Below are positions 6,904-15,777 of a stretch of DNA of 49,653 nt, in pieces (position 1 is the first letter of the stretch; each line of letters begins with the position of its first letter). Below the pieces are notes generated by a model. It was not told the origin of the DNA, did no database searches, and was given only the letters and a program-made list of their open reading frames with translations. The position numbers and the translations under genes were made by a program. This DNA is from CAYVUM01 sp964619055 (lineage in GTDB: Bacteria > Pseudomonadota > Alphaproteobacteria > Rhodospirillales > Defluviicoccaceae): assembly GCA_964619055.1 (NCBI GenBank), contig CAZUDB010000022.1:1-49653 (forward strand), written 5' to 3'.

Positions 6904-9729
6904 TCAGGATGGCGGCGCGATCTTTACGGTGGCGCTGTCGGCCGTGAGCGGAATATTCCCGTCACTGTCAGGCGTAAGCCGTCCGATCGAGTCTCGGAGA
7001 GCCTCCAGGTAATCGGCGGTCTTTTCGACCTCTTCCCGACCATCCCGGAACAACGGCGTTCGTGATGCCATGGCCACGAGCAGCTCGTCACCAAAGGGCG
7101 GGCCGACAACGAACTGGCCGCTGCCGCCGCCGCGACCGATGGATTTGCCGGTAACGGGCGGAAGTGGTTCGTCTTCCGCACCCGGTCGTGGCCAGAGATG
7201 AACCACATTTCCATCCAGGGTGAAGTAATCAACATACAGGTGGGCATCATAGCCGGGGCTGCGGGCATCAACGATCAAGTAATCGCCCTGCTGAAATACC
7301 GTTTGCGGCGTTGAGATGCTCACCTCACCGTCCATCGCACGCGCTTGGATCACCAGCGGCCTATAGACATCAAGCGGAGCGCAGTGGGCTTCGCTTAACT
7401 CCACGGCCTGCCAGTCTAGCTCTTCAACCCCCGGGGACGTTAGCAAGCGGGATCTGACTGTAGTCACGGGTGTATCAGGACCGAACGCACCGCGCACCGT
7501 GACGCGGCGATCATCGACGCTCACATCAAGAATGGAGCAGGCCACGTCCTCAACGAGCGGCAGCAGGCCGGTACGATCCGGACGCGGATCAGGCGATTCG
7601 ACGGTGATGCGCACTCTGGCGGTCCCGCGTCGTCCCGTATTGTCTTCGATTGTATAGGAAAAGCCGTCTTCCCCGGAAAAGCCGGATCGCGGCCGGTAGA
7701 TCACGGTCCGACCGCCGGGTGCTATCGCGGCAAAGCCGCTTGCCCCAGCCCGGTCAACTTTGACCACCGTTAGCGGATCGCCGTCGGGATCTACGTCATT
7801 GGCCAAAACGTCGACAGTGATGGCCTGGTTGCGCACCGTCGTTGCATGATCGTCACGGGCTATCGGCGGCGCGCCGCCCTCCGGGACGACTGTGACCGTC
7901 ACCCGTGCTGAGGCGGTCTGCCCGTCGGAGTCTTTCACGCTATAGCGAAAGGAGTCTTCGCCCACATACCCAGAGTTAGGGGAATACCGGATCGTGCCGG
8001 GTGGCAGGATCGTGGCCTGGCCGTGTGTCGGGGCCTCCACGATCTGGTCCAGCCGAATTGACGCGCCCGATGGGTGGCTGTCGTTCTCTAGAGGCCGCAG
8101 ATCGACGGACGTGTTCCGTACCGTGATGACGCTGTCGTCCTCTGCGACCGGGCGGGGCGGCGCTTCAATCGGTCCGTCAACCGGCACCACGACAATGCGC
8201 AGCTCCGCAGTGGCACTTCCACCGCGGCGCCCGTCGGAGATCGTGTACGTGATGGTGTCATCGCCGATATGGCTGGCGTGTGGTTGATAGAAGATGGTGC
8301 GCTGGCCACGTTCGATCCATGCATCTCCGAAGCGCGGTGCGACGATCTCCATAATCGTCAGCGTGTCGCCGTCAGCGTCGGTGTCATTTTGCAAGACCTC
8401 GATCTGCTTAGAGTTCCCCTGAAGTATCTCAATGCTATCGTCCCTGGCGACCGGGCTCGTGTTGAACAAGTCCAGTTGGCTGTTGATAAGCCAAAAGCCG
8501 ATGCCCGCCACACTCAAGCCGGCGGCAATCGAGCCCGCCAAGATCGCAGCCTCATGGCTGCCTTTTCCGTCGCCCTTCAGCTCTTCGAGGAACACTGCGG
8601 CAGATGCGGTCCGGGCACTGCGCTCAAAGGCGAGCGCGCGCTTGATCGCGGACCACGCCGGCTTGTTTAATCCTGTTGGGCATTTCGGTTTGAGCCCCAG
8701 GTCGCGCGCCTTAGCGGATCGCTCGCGATCGAAGGGGTGGCGGCCCGTCAGCAGCATGTAGGCAACACACCCAAGCGCATAGATGTCGTCCCGTTGGTCC
8801 GGTGGCAGACCCTCCAGCATCTCAGGGCTCGCGAAGGCTGGGCTCAACGCAGGCACCAGCATGCCAGGCATGATTGTTTGGTCGCCGTCGCTTGCACCTT
8901 CTGCCTTAATGGCCCGTGCAATCCCGAAATCGATCAGCTTCACGGGGCCATTTTTCGTACAGAAGATGTTGCCGGGCTTCAGGTCATAGTGGACGATCTT
9001 ACTGCCGTGAGCGTACTCGAGTGCTGCGCAGACCTGTTCGAGGATCGTTGTAGCCTCAGCGAGTGGCATTCCCGCAAAACCCTGTTGTTTAATGATTTTT
9101 TCTAACGGCTGACCTGAAAGATACTCCATTGTCATGTAAAAAACATCTCCATCCTGGGAGAAATCATATACACGACAGATATTGTGGTGAGTTAGTTGCT
9201 GTGCTTTCCTCGCTTCTCTTTGAAATGCAATGAATGCATTTGGATGTCGGCGAAAAGCATCACCGAGAACTTTAATAGCGAGATACTGATCCCGTTCACT
9301 GAACTGGGCTTTGACACGATCCACCGCCTTGAAAACTTGGCCCATGCCGCCTTGGCCAAGGATTTCAACCAGCTCAAAGCGGTTGTTGAGGACGTCGCCG
9401 ACGTTAACATCCCGGCCCTGAGCTTCGGGGAGGAGCGTGGCATCGGGATCGCTAACCGTATATTTTTTAGGGCCGGTGTAACCAGGAGCACCGCCAGATT
9501 GAATGCCGCCGCTTCGTTCCGGCGACGAGCTAACCGTAGCGCGTCGTTGTGCCAAACGCTGCGCGATCGTGGTCTGCAGCGCGACGGGTAACCTGCGTAC
9601 ACCAGCCATCTCCAGCTCAGCGTTTAACGCATCAGGGCCTCCGCTAAATCTGTCCACGGCGGTAAGCACATCTTCAGGCGCGCAGTCACCGCGTAAGAAT
9701 GCCGTTATGATCCGAGATAACTCGCTCAT
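6904..9729 (-). CDS. Membrane Ser/Thr protein kinase with Ig-like repeats and DUF4384-like C-terminus (PpkA/Stk-type)
   Basis: A 941-residue single-pass kinase. The cytoplasmic part has the Gly-rich loop GQGGMGQV at 125-132, Lys153 in AIK, catalytic loop HYDLKPGN at 247-254, DFG at 267-269 and SPEM at 301-304. The usual HRD arginine is Tyr, so it is a non-RD kinase. A transmembrane helix spans about 394-415. Three tandem cadherin/Ig-like repeats follow at about 427-516, 526-615 and 622-711, each with an 'xxDD...vNDxDxDGD' type Ca-binding-like pattern, the middle one degenerate. A DUF4384-like module covers about 810-915. T6SS loci often encode PpkA-type kinases that activate the apparatus through Fha phosphorylation, and the convergent hcp and clpV support that role here. 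A good AAGGGG precedes the start. No partner phosphatase (PppA) or Fha gene is adjacent. Confidence 0.88.
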   Translation of the reverse strand: MSELSRIITAFLRGDCAPEDVLTAVDRFSGGPDALNAELEMAGVRRLPVALQTTIAQRLAQRRATVSSSPERSGGIQSGGAPGYTGPKKYTVSDPDATLLPEAQGRDVNVGDVLNNRFELVEILGQGGMGQVFKAVDRVKAQFSERDQYLAIKVLGDAFRRHPNAFIAFQREARKAQQLTHHNICRVYDFSQDGDVFYMTMEYLSGQPLEKIIKQQGFAGMPLAEATTILEQVCAALEYAHGSKIVHYDLKPGNIFCTKNGPVKLIDFGIARAIKAEGASDGDQTIMPGMLVPALSPAFASPEMLEGLPPDQRDDIYALGCVAYMLLTGRHPFDRERSAKARDLGLKPKCPTGLNKPAWSAIKRALAFERSARTASAAVFLEELKGDGKGSHEAAILAGSIAAGLSVAGIGFWLINSQLDLFNTSPVARDDSIEILQGNSKQIEVLQNDTDADGDTLTIMEIVAPRFGDAWIERGQRTIFYQPHASHIGDDTITYTISDGRRGGSATAELRIVVVPVDGPIEAPPRPVAEDDSVITVRNTSVDLRPLENDSHPSGASIRLDQIVEAPTHGQATILPPGTIRYSPNSGYVGEDSFRYSVKDSDGQTASARVTVTVVPEGGAPPIARDDHATTVRNQAITVDVLANDVDPDGDPLTVVKVDRAGASGFAAIAPGGRTVIYRPRSGFSGEDGFSYTIEDNTGRRGTARVRITVESPDPRPDRTGLLPLVEDVACSILDVSVDDRRVTVRGAFGPDTPVTTVRSRLLTSPGVEELDWQAVELSEAHCAPLDVYRPLVIQARAMDGEVSISTPQTVFQQGDYLIVDARSPGYDAHLYVDYFTLDGNVVHLWPRPGAEDEPLPPVTGKSIGRGGGSGQFVVGPPFGDELLVAMASRTPLFRDGREEVEKTADYLEALRDSIGRLTPDSDGNIPLTADSATVKIAPPS

Positions 9730-9918
9730 CGCCCCTTTTGCTCAACCACCACACCCGGCGGGAGCATGGACCAAGCGCATAGGTTGCCGCAAGCCCGAGG
9801 GCCGCACCGAGACACTGCCCCCCTCCAGTTGGGTTACGATAGCGGCAACTCTACGGCCAGAGCCTGCCGGCAAACGCGCGAATGGGAATTGAATGGTGAC
9901 GGTGCCGTCGACCCGCAA

Positions 9919-10830
9919 TCAACGCTGGGTGGCCGCGACGTAGCGTTGTGGCTGTTCGTGCTGCACCCAATCCGCAACTTCGTGCAGATAATAGCCATAG
10001 CCGCTCTTCTCCAACGGCTTCGCCAAGCGCAACAGCTGTTCGGCGTCGATGTAGCCCATGCGGAACGCGACCTCCTCAACGCATGCAATCTTCAATCCCT
10101 GGCGCTCCTCGACCGTGCGCACGAACTCCGCTGCCTGAACCAGGGACTGGAAGGTACCTGTGTCCAGCCAGGCGAAACCGCGGCCCAGTCGTTCCACCGA
10201 AAGCTGTTTCATCTCCAGGTAGCGGCGATTGACGTCCGTAATCTCCAACTCGCCTCGCGCCGACGGGGTAATTTCGGCGGCTATATCCACAACCTGATTG
10301 TCGTAGAAGTAAAGCCCGGTCAGTGCCCAATTGGATTTGGGGTCCTTTGGCTTTTCCGTCAGACCGATGACCTCCCAATTGGGGCCGAACTCCGCAATAC
10401 CATAGCGTTCCGGGTCAGAGACTTGATAGGCAAAAATCGTCGCTCCAGTTTTTCGCTCGCACGCGATACGCAGGTATTTGCGCATGCCGTGGCCGAACAA
10501 GATGTTGTCGCCGAGGATTAGGCTGACCGAGTCCTTGCCGATAAAGTCCCGCCCGATTGTGAAAGCCTGCGCAAGGCCCTCGGGCCGTGGTTGAACGGCA
10601 TATTCGATGTTTATACCCCACTGCGATCCGTCGCGCAGCAGCAAGCGAAACTGGTCCTGTTGCTCTGGAGTCGTGATCGCCAAGAAGTCCCGGATGCCAG
10701 CGAACATCAGAACGCACAGCGGGTAGTAAATCAACGGCTTATCGTAGACCGGCAGAAGCTGCTTGCTCACGGCGGTCGTTACGGGAGCAAGGCGCGTGCC
10801 GCTGCCACCTGCTAAGATGATTCCCTTCAT
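9919..10830 (-). CDS. rfbA: Glucose-1-phosphate thymidylyltransferase
   Basis: Makes dTDP-glucose from glucose-1-phosphate and dTTP, the first step of dTDP-L-rhamnose synthesis. The 303-residue protein opens with KGIILAGGSGTRL, the nucleotide-binding signature, followed by SKQLLPVYDKPLIYYPL. It also contains LGDNILFGHG (metal-binding Asp) and the LTEKPKDP segment typical of RfbA/RmlA. I start it at the ATG at 10830; an upstream reading adds 22 residues that precede the universal LAGG motif and are not expected. Its ATG overlaps the TGA of rfbD (ATGA), indicating translational coupling. It is the last gene of the rfbC-B-D-A operon. Confidence 0.96.
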   Translation of the reverse strand: MKGIILAGGSGTRLAPVTTAVSKQLLPVYDKPLIYYPLCVLMFAGIRDFLAITTPEQQDQFRLLLRDGSQWGINIEYAVQPRPEGLAQAFTIGRDFIGKDSVSLILGDNILFGHGMRKYLRIACERKTGATIFAYQVSDPERYGIAEFGPNWEVIGLTEKPKDPKSNWALTGLYFYDNQVVDIAAEITPSARGELEITDVNRRYLEMKQLSVERLGRGFAWLDTGTFQSLVQAAEFVRTVEERQGLKIACVEEVAFRMGYIDAEQLLRLAKPLEKSGYGYYLHEVADWVQHEQPQRYVAATQR

Positions 10831-11762
10831 GGCGTGCTTTCCAGTCCTTGCTCGGCGAACAGATCCGTCAAAATCGCAGCCAGCGCGGGCCGCCACGCCC
10901 GCCGTTCAACCGCGAACACCCGCTCGATTCTTGAGCAGTCCAGCACACTGTTGGCGGGGCGCTTGGCTGGAGTCGGGTAATCGCTGCTTGGAATCGCGTG
11001 GACCACGGGCGCGCGACCCCAGTGGTCCCGGGCCATCTCGAAAATACCACGCGCGAAGCCGCACCAGGAGGTGGCGCCCATGTTGGCATAATGAAAAGTT
11101 CCGAGGCGCTCGCTATTTCTTGCATCGGCACCATCAGCGATGATGTTCTGGGCGATCATGATCAGAGTGGACGCCAAGTCCGACGCCGCGGTGGGCAGGC
11201 CAATCTGGTCATCGACCACCCGCAGTTGGTCGCGTTCGGCCCCCAGTCTCAACATTGTCTTAACGAAGTTGTGACCATGGGCTGAGAACACCCAACTTGT
11301 TCGAACGATGACGTGGGCGCCACCGGCATTGCGCACCGCGTCCTCGCCGGCGGCTTTCGAGGCGCCATAGACGCTGAGTGGTGCCACTGGATCATCCTCT
11401 CGCCAAGCCGTGGCACGAGTGCCGTCGAACACGAAATCGGTGGAAATGTGGATGATCGGAATGTTGCGTGAGGCACACTGCCGCGCGAGCACACCAGGTG
11501 CGGTAGCGTTGACCGCATAGGCTTGGTCGCGGTCCTGCTCGGCACGGTCGACGGCCGTATACGCCGCTGCGTTGACGACGCCGTCCACGGTCGCGACCGC
11601 GGACCGCACGGCATCGGCGTCGGTGATATCCAAGTCGGCGCGGCTTACCGCATGAACGATCAAGGGATCGCCATTCGCCGAGCTAGCGCTCAGCCCCTGG
11701 GCGTGCCGCTGCAGTTCGGTTCCTACCTGCCCATGGGCGCCGGTGACAAGGAGGCGCGGCAT
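10827..11762 (-). CDS. rfbD: dTDP-4-dehydrorhamnose reductase
   Basis: NAD(P)H-dependent reductase for the last step to dTDP-L-rhamnose. It has 311 residues when started at the ATG at 11762, which places the Rossmann motif TGAHGQVG near the N-terminus, as expected for RmlD. Other family marks are the VVNAAAYTAVDRAE stretch, STDFVFDG and the active-site YGASKAAGE (Tyr/Lys pair). The start lies 8 bases after the rfbB stop, and the stop overlaps the rfbA start. The longer reading from 11903 would overlap rfbB and is rejected. Confidence 0.95.
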   Translation of the reverse strand: MPRLLVTGAHGQVGTELQRHAQGLSASSANGDPLIVHAVSRADLDITDADAVRSAVATVDGVVNAAAYTAVDRAEQDRDQAYAVNATAPGVLARQCASRNIPIIHISTDFVFDGTRATAWREDDPVAPLSVYGASKAAGEDAVRNAGGAHVIVRTSWVFSAHGHNFVKTMLRLGAERDQLRVVDDQIGLPTAASDLASTLIMIAQNIIADGADARNSERLGTFHYANMGATSWCGFARGIFEMARDHWGRAPVVHAIPSSDYPTPAKRPANSVLDCSRIERVFAVERRAWRPALAAILTDLFAEQGLESTP

Positions 11763-11769
11763 GTGATCC

Positions 11770-12867
11770 TCAGCCGCCCGGAGCCGCGGCCGTGGCGACG
11801 CCGAGCCCGAGACGGTGCCCTGCATAAGTGCCGTCGGCGATGGTCTGCCACCAATCGCGATTGTCCAGATACCAGCGGACGGTTTTTGCAAGCCCACTGT
11901 CAAACGTTTCTTTCGGAGTCCAGCCTAGTTCCACCTCGATTTTGCTGCCATCGATGGCGTACCGGTGATCGTGGCCCGGTCGATCCGTGACAAACGTGAT
12001 CAGGTTGGCGTGCGGCTTGTGGGGCGAAACTGGGCAAAACTCGTCGAGCAGTGCACAAAGCGTGTGCACCACCTCCAAATTGGTTTTTTCAGAGTTACCG
12101 CCGATATTATAGGTTTCGCCGATAAGCCCGCGACGCACCACCAACAGTAGGGCCTCAGCATGGTCTTCTACGAACAGCCAGTCGCGGACATTATCGCCCC
12201 TACCGTACACGGGCAGCGGCTCTCCGCGCAGACCCTTGATAATCATCAGTGGGATCAGCTTTTCGGGGAATTGATAGGGCCCATAGTTGTTGGAGGTGTT
12301 TGTCAGCAGCGTTGGCAGGCCGTAGGTTTCGTGCCACGCCCGCACCAAGTGGTCGGACCCCGCTTTGCTCGCCGAATAGGGCGAGTTCGGCTGGTAAGGT
12401 GAGGTCTCGGTGAACCGACCCGTGGGACCGAGGGACCCGAACACCTCGTCCGTGGAGATATGGTGGAAGCGAAAGCGATGGCGGTGATCGCTTTCGAGGC
12501 CCTGCCAGTAGCCCAATGCAGCATGGAGCAAGGTATAGGTGCCTACGATGTTGGTTTGGATGAACGTGCCGGGCCCCTCGATGGAGCGGTCAACATGAGA
12601 CTCTGCCGCCAAGTGCAGGATCGCGTCGGGGCGCTCCTCGGCCAGGATTGCAGCTACGGCGTCCGCATCGCAGATATCTGCCGCATGAAAGCGGCAGCGC
12701 GGTTGGCCGCCCCACAGCTCCTTAAAGGCTGGATTGGCCGCGTACGTCAGCTTGTCCAACACCACTACCCGGTCTTCGCTGGCCTCCAGAATGTGCCGGA
12801 CGACGGCGGACCCGATGAAGCCGGCACCTCCCGTAACCAGAAGCGTTTGACTAGTGTTTGCCTGCAT
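11770..12867 (-). CDS. rfbB: dTDP-glucose 4,6-dehydratase
   Basis: NAD-dependent extended SDR that converts dTDP-glucose to dTDP-4-keto-6-deoxyglucose. It has 365 residues. It shows the GGAGFIG cofactor motif near residues 13-19, HLAAESHVDRSI, the STDEVFG catalytic segment (Thr-Asp-Glu) and YSASKAGSDH with the Tyr/Lys pair, followed by the NNYGPYQFPEKLIPL family signature. It is the second gene of the rhamnose operon, 45 bases after rfbC. The product feeds rhamnose-containing capsule or O-antigen chains. Confidence 0.97.
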   Translation of the reverse strand: MQANTSQTLLVTGGAGFIGSAVVRHILEASEDRVVVLDKLTYAANPAFKELWGGQPRCRFHAADICDADAVAAILAEERPDAILHLAAESHVDRSIEGPGTFIQTNIVGTYTLLHAALGYWQGLESDHRHRFRFHHISTDEVFGSLGPTGRFTETSPYQPNSPYSASKAGSDHLVRAWHETYGLPTLLTNTSNNYGPYQFPEKLIPLMIIKGLRGEPLPVYGRGDNVRDWLFVEDHAEALLLVVRRGLIGETYNIGGNSEKTNLEVVHTLCALLDEFCPVSPHKPHANLITFVTDRPGHDHRYAIDGSKIEVELGWTPKETFDSGLAKTVRWYLDNRDWWQTIADGTYAGHRLGLGVATAAAPGG

Positions 12868-12912
12868 CAGAGTGCTCGTTTCATGAGCGGGCGCGTGAGT
12901 CGGCGGCGCCCG

Positions 12913-13464
12913 CTAAAAGAAGTCTGTCAAATCGGAAAACCGGGGCAAAACTTGGTCTTTGGTCGATACGCTTGCCGTATCGGGGGTTACGGGCCAATCG
13001 ATGCCAAGATCCGGATCACTCCACAGGAGGCCGCGATCGTGAGCCGGTGAGTAGAAATTTGTAACTTTATACAGCACTTCAGTATTAGGCTCGAGCGTAC
13101 AGTAGCCGTGGGCGAACCCGATGGGGACCAGCGCCCATGTCCATCCGTCGGCGCTCAAACGCATCGTCACATGCTGCCCGAACGTTGGGGAATCACGTCG
13201 GATGTCCACAGCTACATCAAGGATTGCGCCACGCGTGACGCGAACCAGCTTATCTTGTGCAAACGGCGCGGTTTGGTAGTGTAACCCTCGGATAACGCCA
13301 GCGGCACCGGTGTACGCGTAGTTGTCTTGGACGAAATCCAGTGTAACGCCGGCCGTAGCGAAGGTCCGTTGGTTATATATCTCTGAAAAAAAACCGCGAT
13401 CATCCCCGAATTTCCGGGTGGTCAGCAGCTTCACTGCGGAGATGGCGGTCTCGACGACGTCCAT
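12913..13464 (-). CDS. rfbC: dTDP-4-dehydrorhamnose 3,5-epimerase
   Basis: Cofactor-independent cupin epimerase of the dTDP-L-rhamnose pathway, 183 residues. Family marks are DDRGFFSEIYNQ near the start, QDNYAYT, VIRGLHYQ with the catalytic His, the DVAVDIRRDSPTFGQ strand and the WSDPDLGIDWP segment. The ATG at 13464 (MDVVETAISAVKLL) gives the normal N-terminus; the longer frame from 13506 is not needed. It is the first gene of the minus-strand operon, so its promoter should lie in the 477-base region shared with the divergent capsule-export operon. Confidence 0.95.
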   Translation of the reverse strand: MDVVETAISAVKLLTTRKFGDDRGFFSEIYNQRTFATAGVTLDFVQDNYAYTGAAGVIRGLHYQTAPFAQDKLVRVTRGAILDVAVDIRRDSPTFGQHVTMRLSADGWTWALVPIGFAHGYCTLEPNTEVLYKVTNFYSPAHDRGLLWSDPDLGIDWPVTPDTASVSTKDQVLPRFSDLTDFF

Positions 13465-13941
13465 GGTTTGACAGTACTCTCCCCATCGTGGTCGCGGCTC
13501 GACCATAGGCCGCAGTCTCGTTGGCGCCGCCCGATTCGGCTCGATCCTTCCACCAGCAGCCCCTCGGTGAATCGCGTTGCCGGAACCGATCTTCGTTTAG
13601 GGCGGTGTAATGATTCGTCGACAGAGCTTGCAGCGGTGAGGCGGTGAACGCGACCAACGGTCAACGATTAGGTTCGTAAGCTCCTTCGCACCTGCGGTCA
13701 AGATGGCATTACAACTCACCGGTCCGAGTTGGGATCGGGCGCTGTCCCGCCCGTGGCGAAGGGATTTTGATGGCTATGGCGGGTTTTTGTCCCTGATCTC
13801 GCACAGCACGCCTCGAGATAGTGGTTGCACCGTGTCACGAGTTGTGAGTAGGAAAGTGGCACCCGGAACTGCCAGCGCTTCCTTCGTCATGCCGACCGCC
13901 GATGGTGGCATTCCTATCCAGAAGGGGGAATTTTCGGGGTT
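13465..13941. promoter_or_regulatory. Divergent intergenic region between rhamnose and capsule-export operons
   Basis: 477 bases without a credible gene. It should carry the promoters of rfbCBDA (minus) and of the lipoprotein-kpsMTED operon (plus). A plausible ribosome binding site, gaaggggg, lies at about 13920-13927 before the lipoprotein ATG. A short inverted repeat, cgggcg/cgcccg, is near 13737-13754. I could not pick out a convincing -35/-10 pair. The 88-codon frame at 13703-13969 looks non-coding. Confidence 0.45.
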
Positions 13942-14331
13942 ATGCGTCTCGTTCTCTCTGTTTTTCTAGGCGTCGCGCTGATGTTGAGCGTGAACGCATG
14001 CACGAATTGGCCTCGATCAAGGGTCATGGCGGAGCCGCCGGTGCCGCCGCCGCCGCAGCCGCTGGCACTCCGTGAGTTTCTGCAATTCGTGGAAACCTCG
14101 GGCCCTGGAGCGACGCGGTCGATTCGGAGCGAGTCCGGAATAACCATCTACGTTGCACGCATTGAATCCGTCTACCAATCCGCCAGTGGTCATTTATGTA
14201 AGCGAACGACCGTTTCAGGCGCGGGAGCACCCTCCGTTCGAGTGGCGTGTCTCAAGAGAAATCGTTGGCGAATAACCCCACCGCTCATCGATGACGGCGT
14301 GATCGGCATTCTTGATAATCCATCGGCCTAG
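13942..14331 (+). CDS. Small predicted lipoprotein heading the capsule-export operon
   Basis: A 129-residue protein I do not recognise by family. A hydrophobic signal sequence at 1-19 ends in a lipobox-like VNAC with Cys20, so it is probably lipidated. A proline-rich stretch (PPVPPPPQP) follows, then a small globular part with two further cysteines. The gene is upstream of kpsM: its stop is 13 bases before the permease ATG, so co-transcription is likely. By position it may be an accessory envelope factor for capsule export, but this is inference. Expression seems real given the plausible ribosome binding site and signal peptide. Confidence 0.65.
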   Translation: MRLVLSVFLGVALMLSVNACTNWPRSRVMAEPPVPPPPQPLALREFLQFVETSGPGATRSIRSESGITIYVARIESVYQSASGHLCKRTTVSGAGAPSVRVACLKRNRWRITPPLIDDGVIGILDNPSA

Positions 14332-14344
14332 CACCGAGGTTCAC

Positions 14345-15130
14345 ATGTATCGGCCTGCTGAGAATCCTCTAGCAATACAGATCCGCGTTGTGGGCGCGTT
14401 AATGATGCGCGACCTCGTTGGAAAGTATGGGCGGGCTAATCTTAGTTATCTTTGGGCTTTCGTGGAGCCACTGGCATTCATCGCACTGATGTGCGTCATA
14501 TTTTCTTATCGGCGCGGCGACTTGATGTTTGGGATGCCCAGTGTTCCTTTTTTTGCAACCGGTATTCTCACGTACAAGGCCTTCCGGGGTATTTTCAATC
14601 GAATGTTGCGTATTCCCGGTCAAATCGGATCGTTGTTTTTGCATCCTCAAATCAAGATTTTCGACATCATGGTTTCATCCGTTATTATGGAGGTGATGAC
14701 TGTCTTCACCATTTTTACAGTTTTTTATGGCTGTATGGTCTTTTTGGAATTAAGTCCTATTATGCAATCAATTGTTGGTGTCTTTAGTGCGCTGTCTTTG
14801 GCGATTTTACTCGGATTGGGGTTTGGCTTAATAATTGGCTCCTTGTCTCTGGTTTGGCCGGTTGTGGGGCGTTTTATCGAGATCGCCTTGCGGCCTTTGA
14901 TGCTGCTTTCCGGTGTATTTTACACGATGGGGAGCTTGCCAAAACAAGCCCTTGATATTCTATGGTGGAATCCGGTTTTTCATTTGGTTGAATATATGAG
15001 AGAAGTTTATTTTTCTTCGTTCACATCCCAGCATGTTGATTTATACTATGTTTATATATGGGTTGCCATATGTCTGCCCCTTGGCTTGTTGGTGGAGCGT
15101 ATGACGAGGGCGGTCAAGCCAAAACGATGA
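14345..15130 (+). CDS. kpsM: Capsular polysaccharide ABC exporter, permease (KpsM-like)
   Basis: Inner-membrane subunit of the ABC-2 polysaccharide exporter, 261 residues from the ATG at 14345 (MYRPAENP), which has GAGG about 6 bases upstream. It has six predicted hydrophobic segments, the KYGRANLSYLWAFVEPL opening seen in KpsM/BexB/CtrC proteins, and the PLMLLSGVFYTMGSLP segment before the last helices. It overlaps the next gene by ATGA. By eye this gene is clearly more AT-rich than its neighbours, with many TTT and ATT codons, especially at 14440-15060. Longer starts from 14312 would overlap the lipoprotein gene and are rejected. Confidence 0.9.
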   Translation: MYRPAENPLAIQIRVVGALMMRDLVGKYGRANLSYLWAFVEPLAFIALMCVIFSYRRGDLMFGMPSVPFFATGILTYKAFRGIFNRMLRIPGQIGSLFLHPQIKIFDIMVSSVIMEVMTVFTIFTVFYGCMVFLELSPIMQSIVGVFSALSLAILLGLGFGLIIGSLSLVWPVVGRFIEIALRPLMLLSGVFYTMGSLPKQALDILWWNPVFHLVEYMREVYFSSFTSQHVDLYYVYIWVAICLPLGLLVERMTRAVKPKR

Positions 15131-15777
15131 TCATGCTGGAGCACGTTTCTAAGCGGTTTCGGACCCGCGATGGATGGAACGTTATCTTGGACGACGTATG
15201 GGCGTCCCTGCCGGCTGGAGTGAACATCGGAATACTGGGACGGAACGGTGCCGGCAAGTCAACGCTTTTGCGTATGCTAACCGGCGCCGAATACGCCGAC
15301 GCTGGTTCGGTTCATCTCAATGGCCTGCGGCTGTCCTTTCCAATCGGCTTCAGCGGGGGCTTTGTGCCCACGCTCCCGGCCGCCGATAACGTCCGCTTCT
15401 TTTCCAGAGTTTACGGTGCGGATTGGCGGAAGGTGATGGCGTTCGTCGCGGATTTTGCTGAGCTGGGCGATTATCTTAAAATGCCGGTTGAAAGCTATTC
15501 CTCCGGTATGAAGTCGCGATTGGCATTCGCGCTGTCGCTCGCCATCGACTTCGATTGTTATCTGATTGATGAGGGCCTCAGCGCCGGCGACTATCGGTTT
15601 CGCGCCCGCGCAAAGGAAGTTCTGGAGGCCCGTAAACAGAGATCGAACTTGATTCTGGTGTCCCACAACCCGTCGCAAGTCCGCGCCCACTGCGATGTGG
15701 GCTACGTGCTTCAAGACGGCAAGCTCCGCTATTACGACCGGGTTGAGGCCGCCATGGAAGCCTACGAACATGCCTGA
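15127..15777 (+). CDS. kpsT: Capsular polysaccharide ABC exporter, ATP-binding subunit (KpsT-like)
   Basis: ATPase that powers polysaccharide export with KpsM. It has 216 residues, the short length typical of KpsT. Walker A GRNGAGKS is at 38-45, the signature is YSSGMKSR around 124-131 (SSGM replacing SGGQ, as in KpsT/CtrD), and Walker B ends in LIDEG near 146-150. The ATG at 15127 overlaps the kpsM stop; an alternative ATG at 15133 is also possible. Its end overlaps the start of the KpsE-like gene by 8 bases, a sign of coupled translation. Confidence 0.93.
   Translation: MIMLEHVSKRFRTRDGWNVILDDVWASLPAGVNIGILGRNGAGKSTLLRMLTGAEYADAGSVHLNGLRLSFPIGFSGGFVPTLPAADNVRFFSRVYGADWRKVMAFVADFAELGDYLKMPVESYSSGMKSRLAFALSLAIDFDCYLIDEGLSAGDYRFRARAKEVLEARKQRSNLILVSHNPSQVRAHCDVGYVLQDGKLRYYDRVEAAMEAYEHA

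Noticed and set aside
9766..10521. 251-codon plus-strand frame over rfbA
   Set aside because: Antisense shadow of a firmly identified rfbA.
13703..13969. 88-codon frame before the lipoprotein gene
   Set aside because: Low-complexity, Ser-rich, no family; overlaps the lipoprotein start in another frame.
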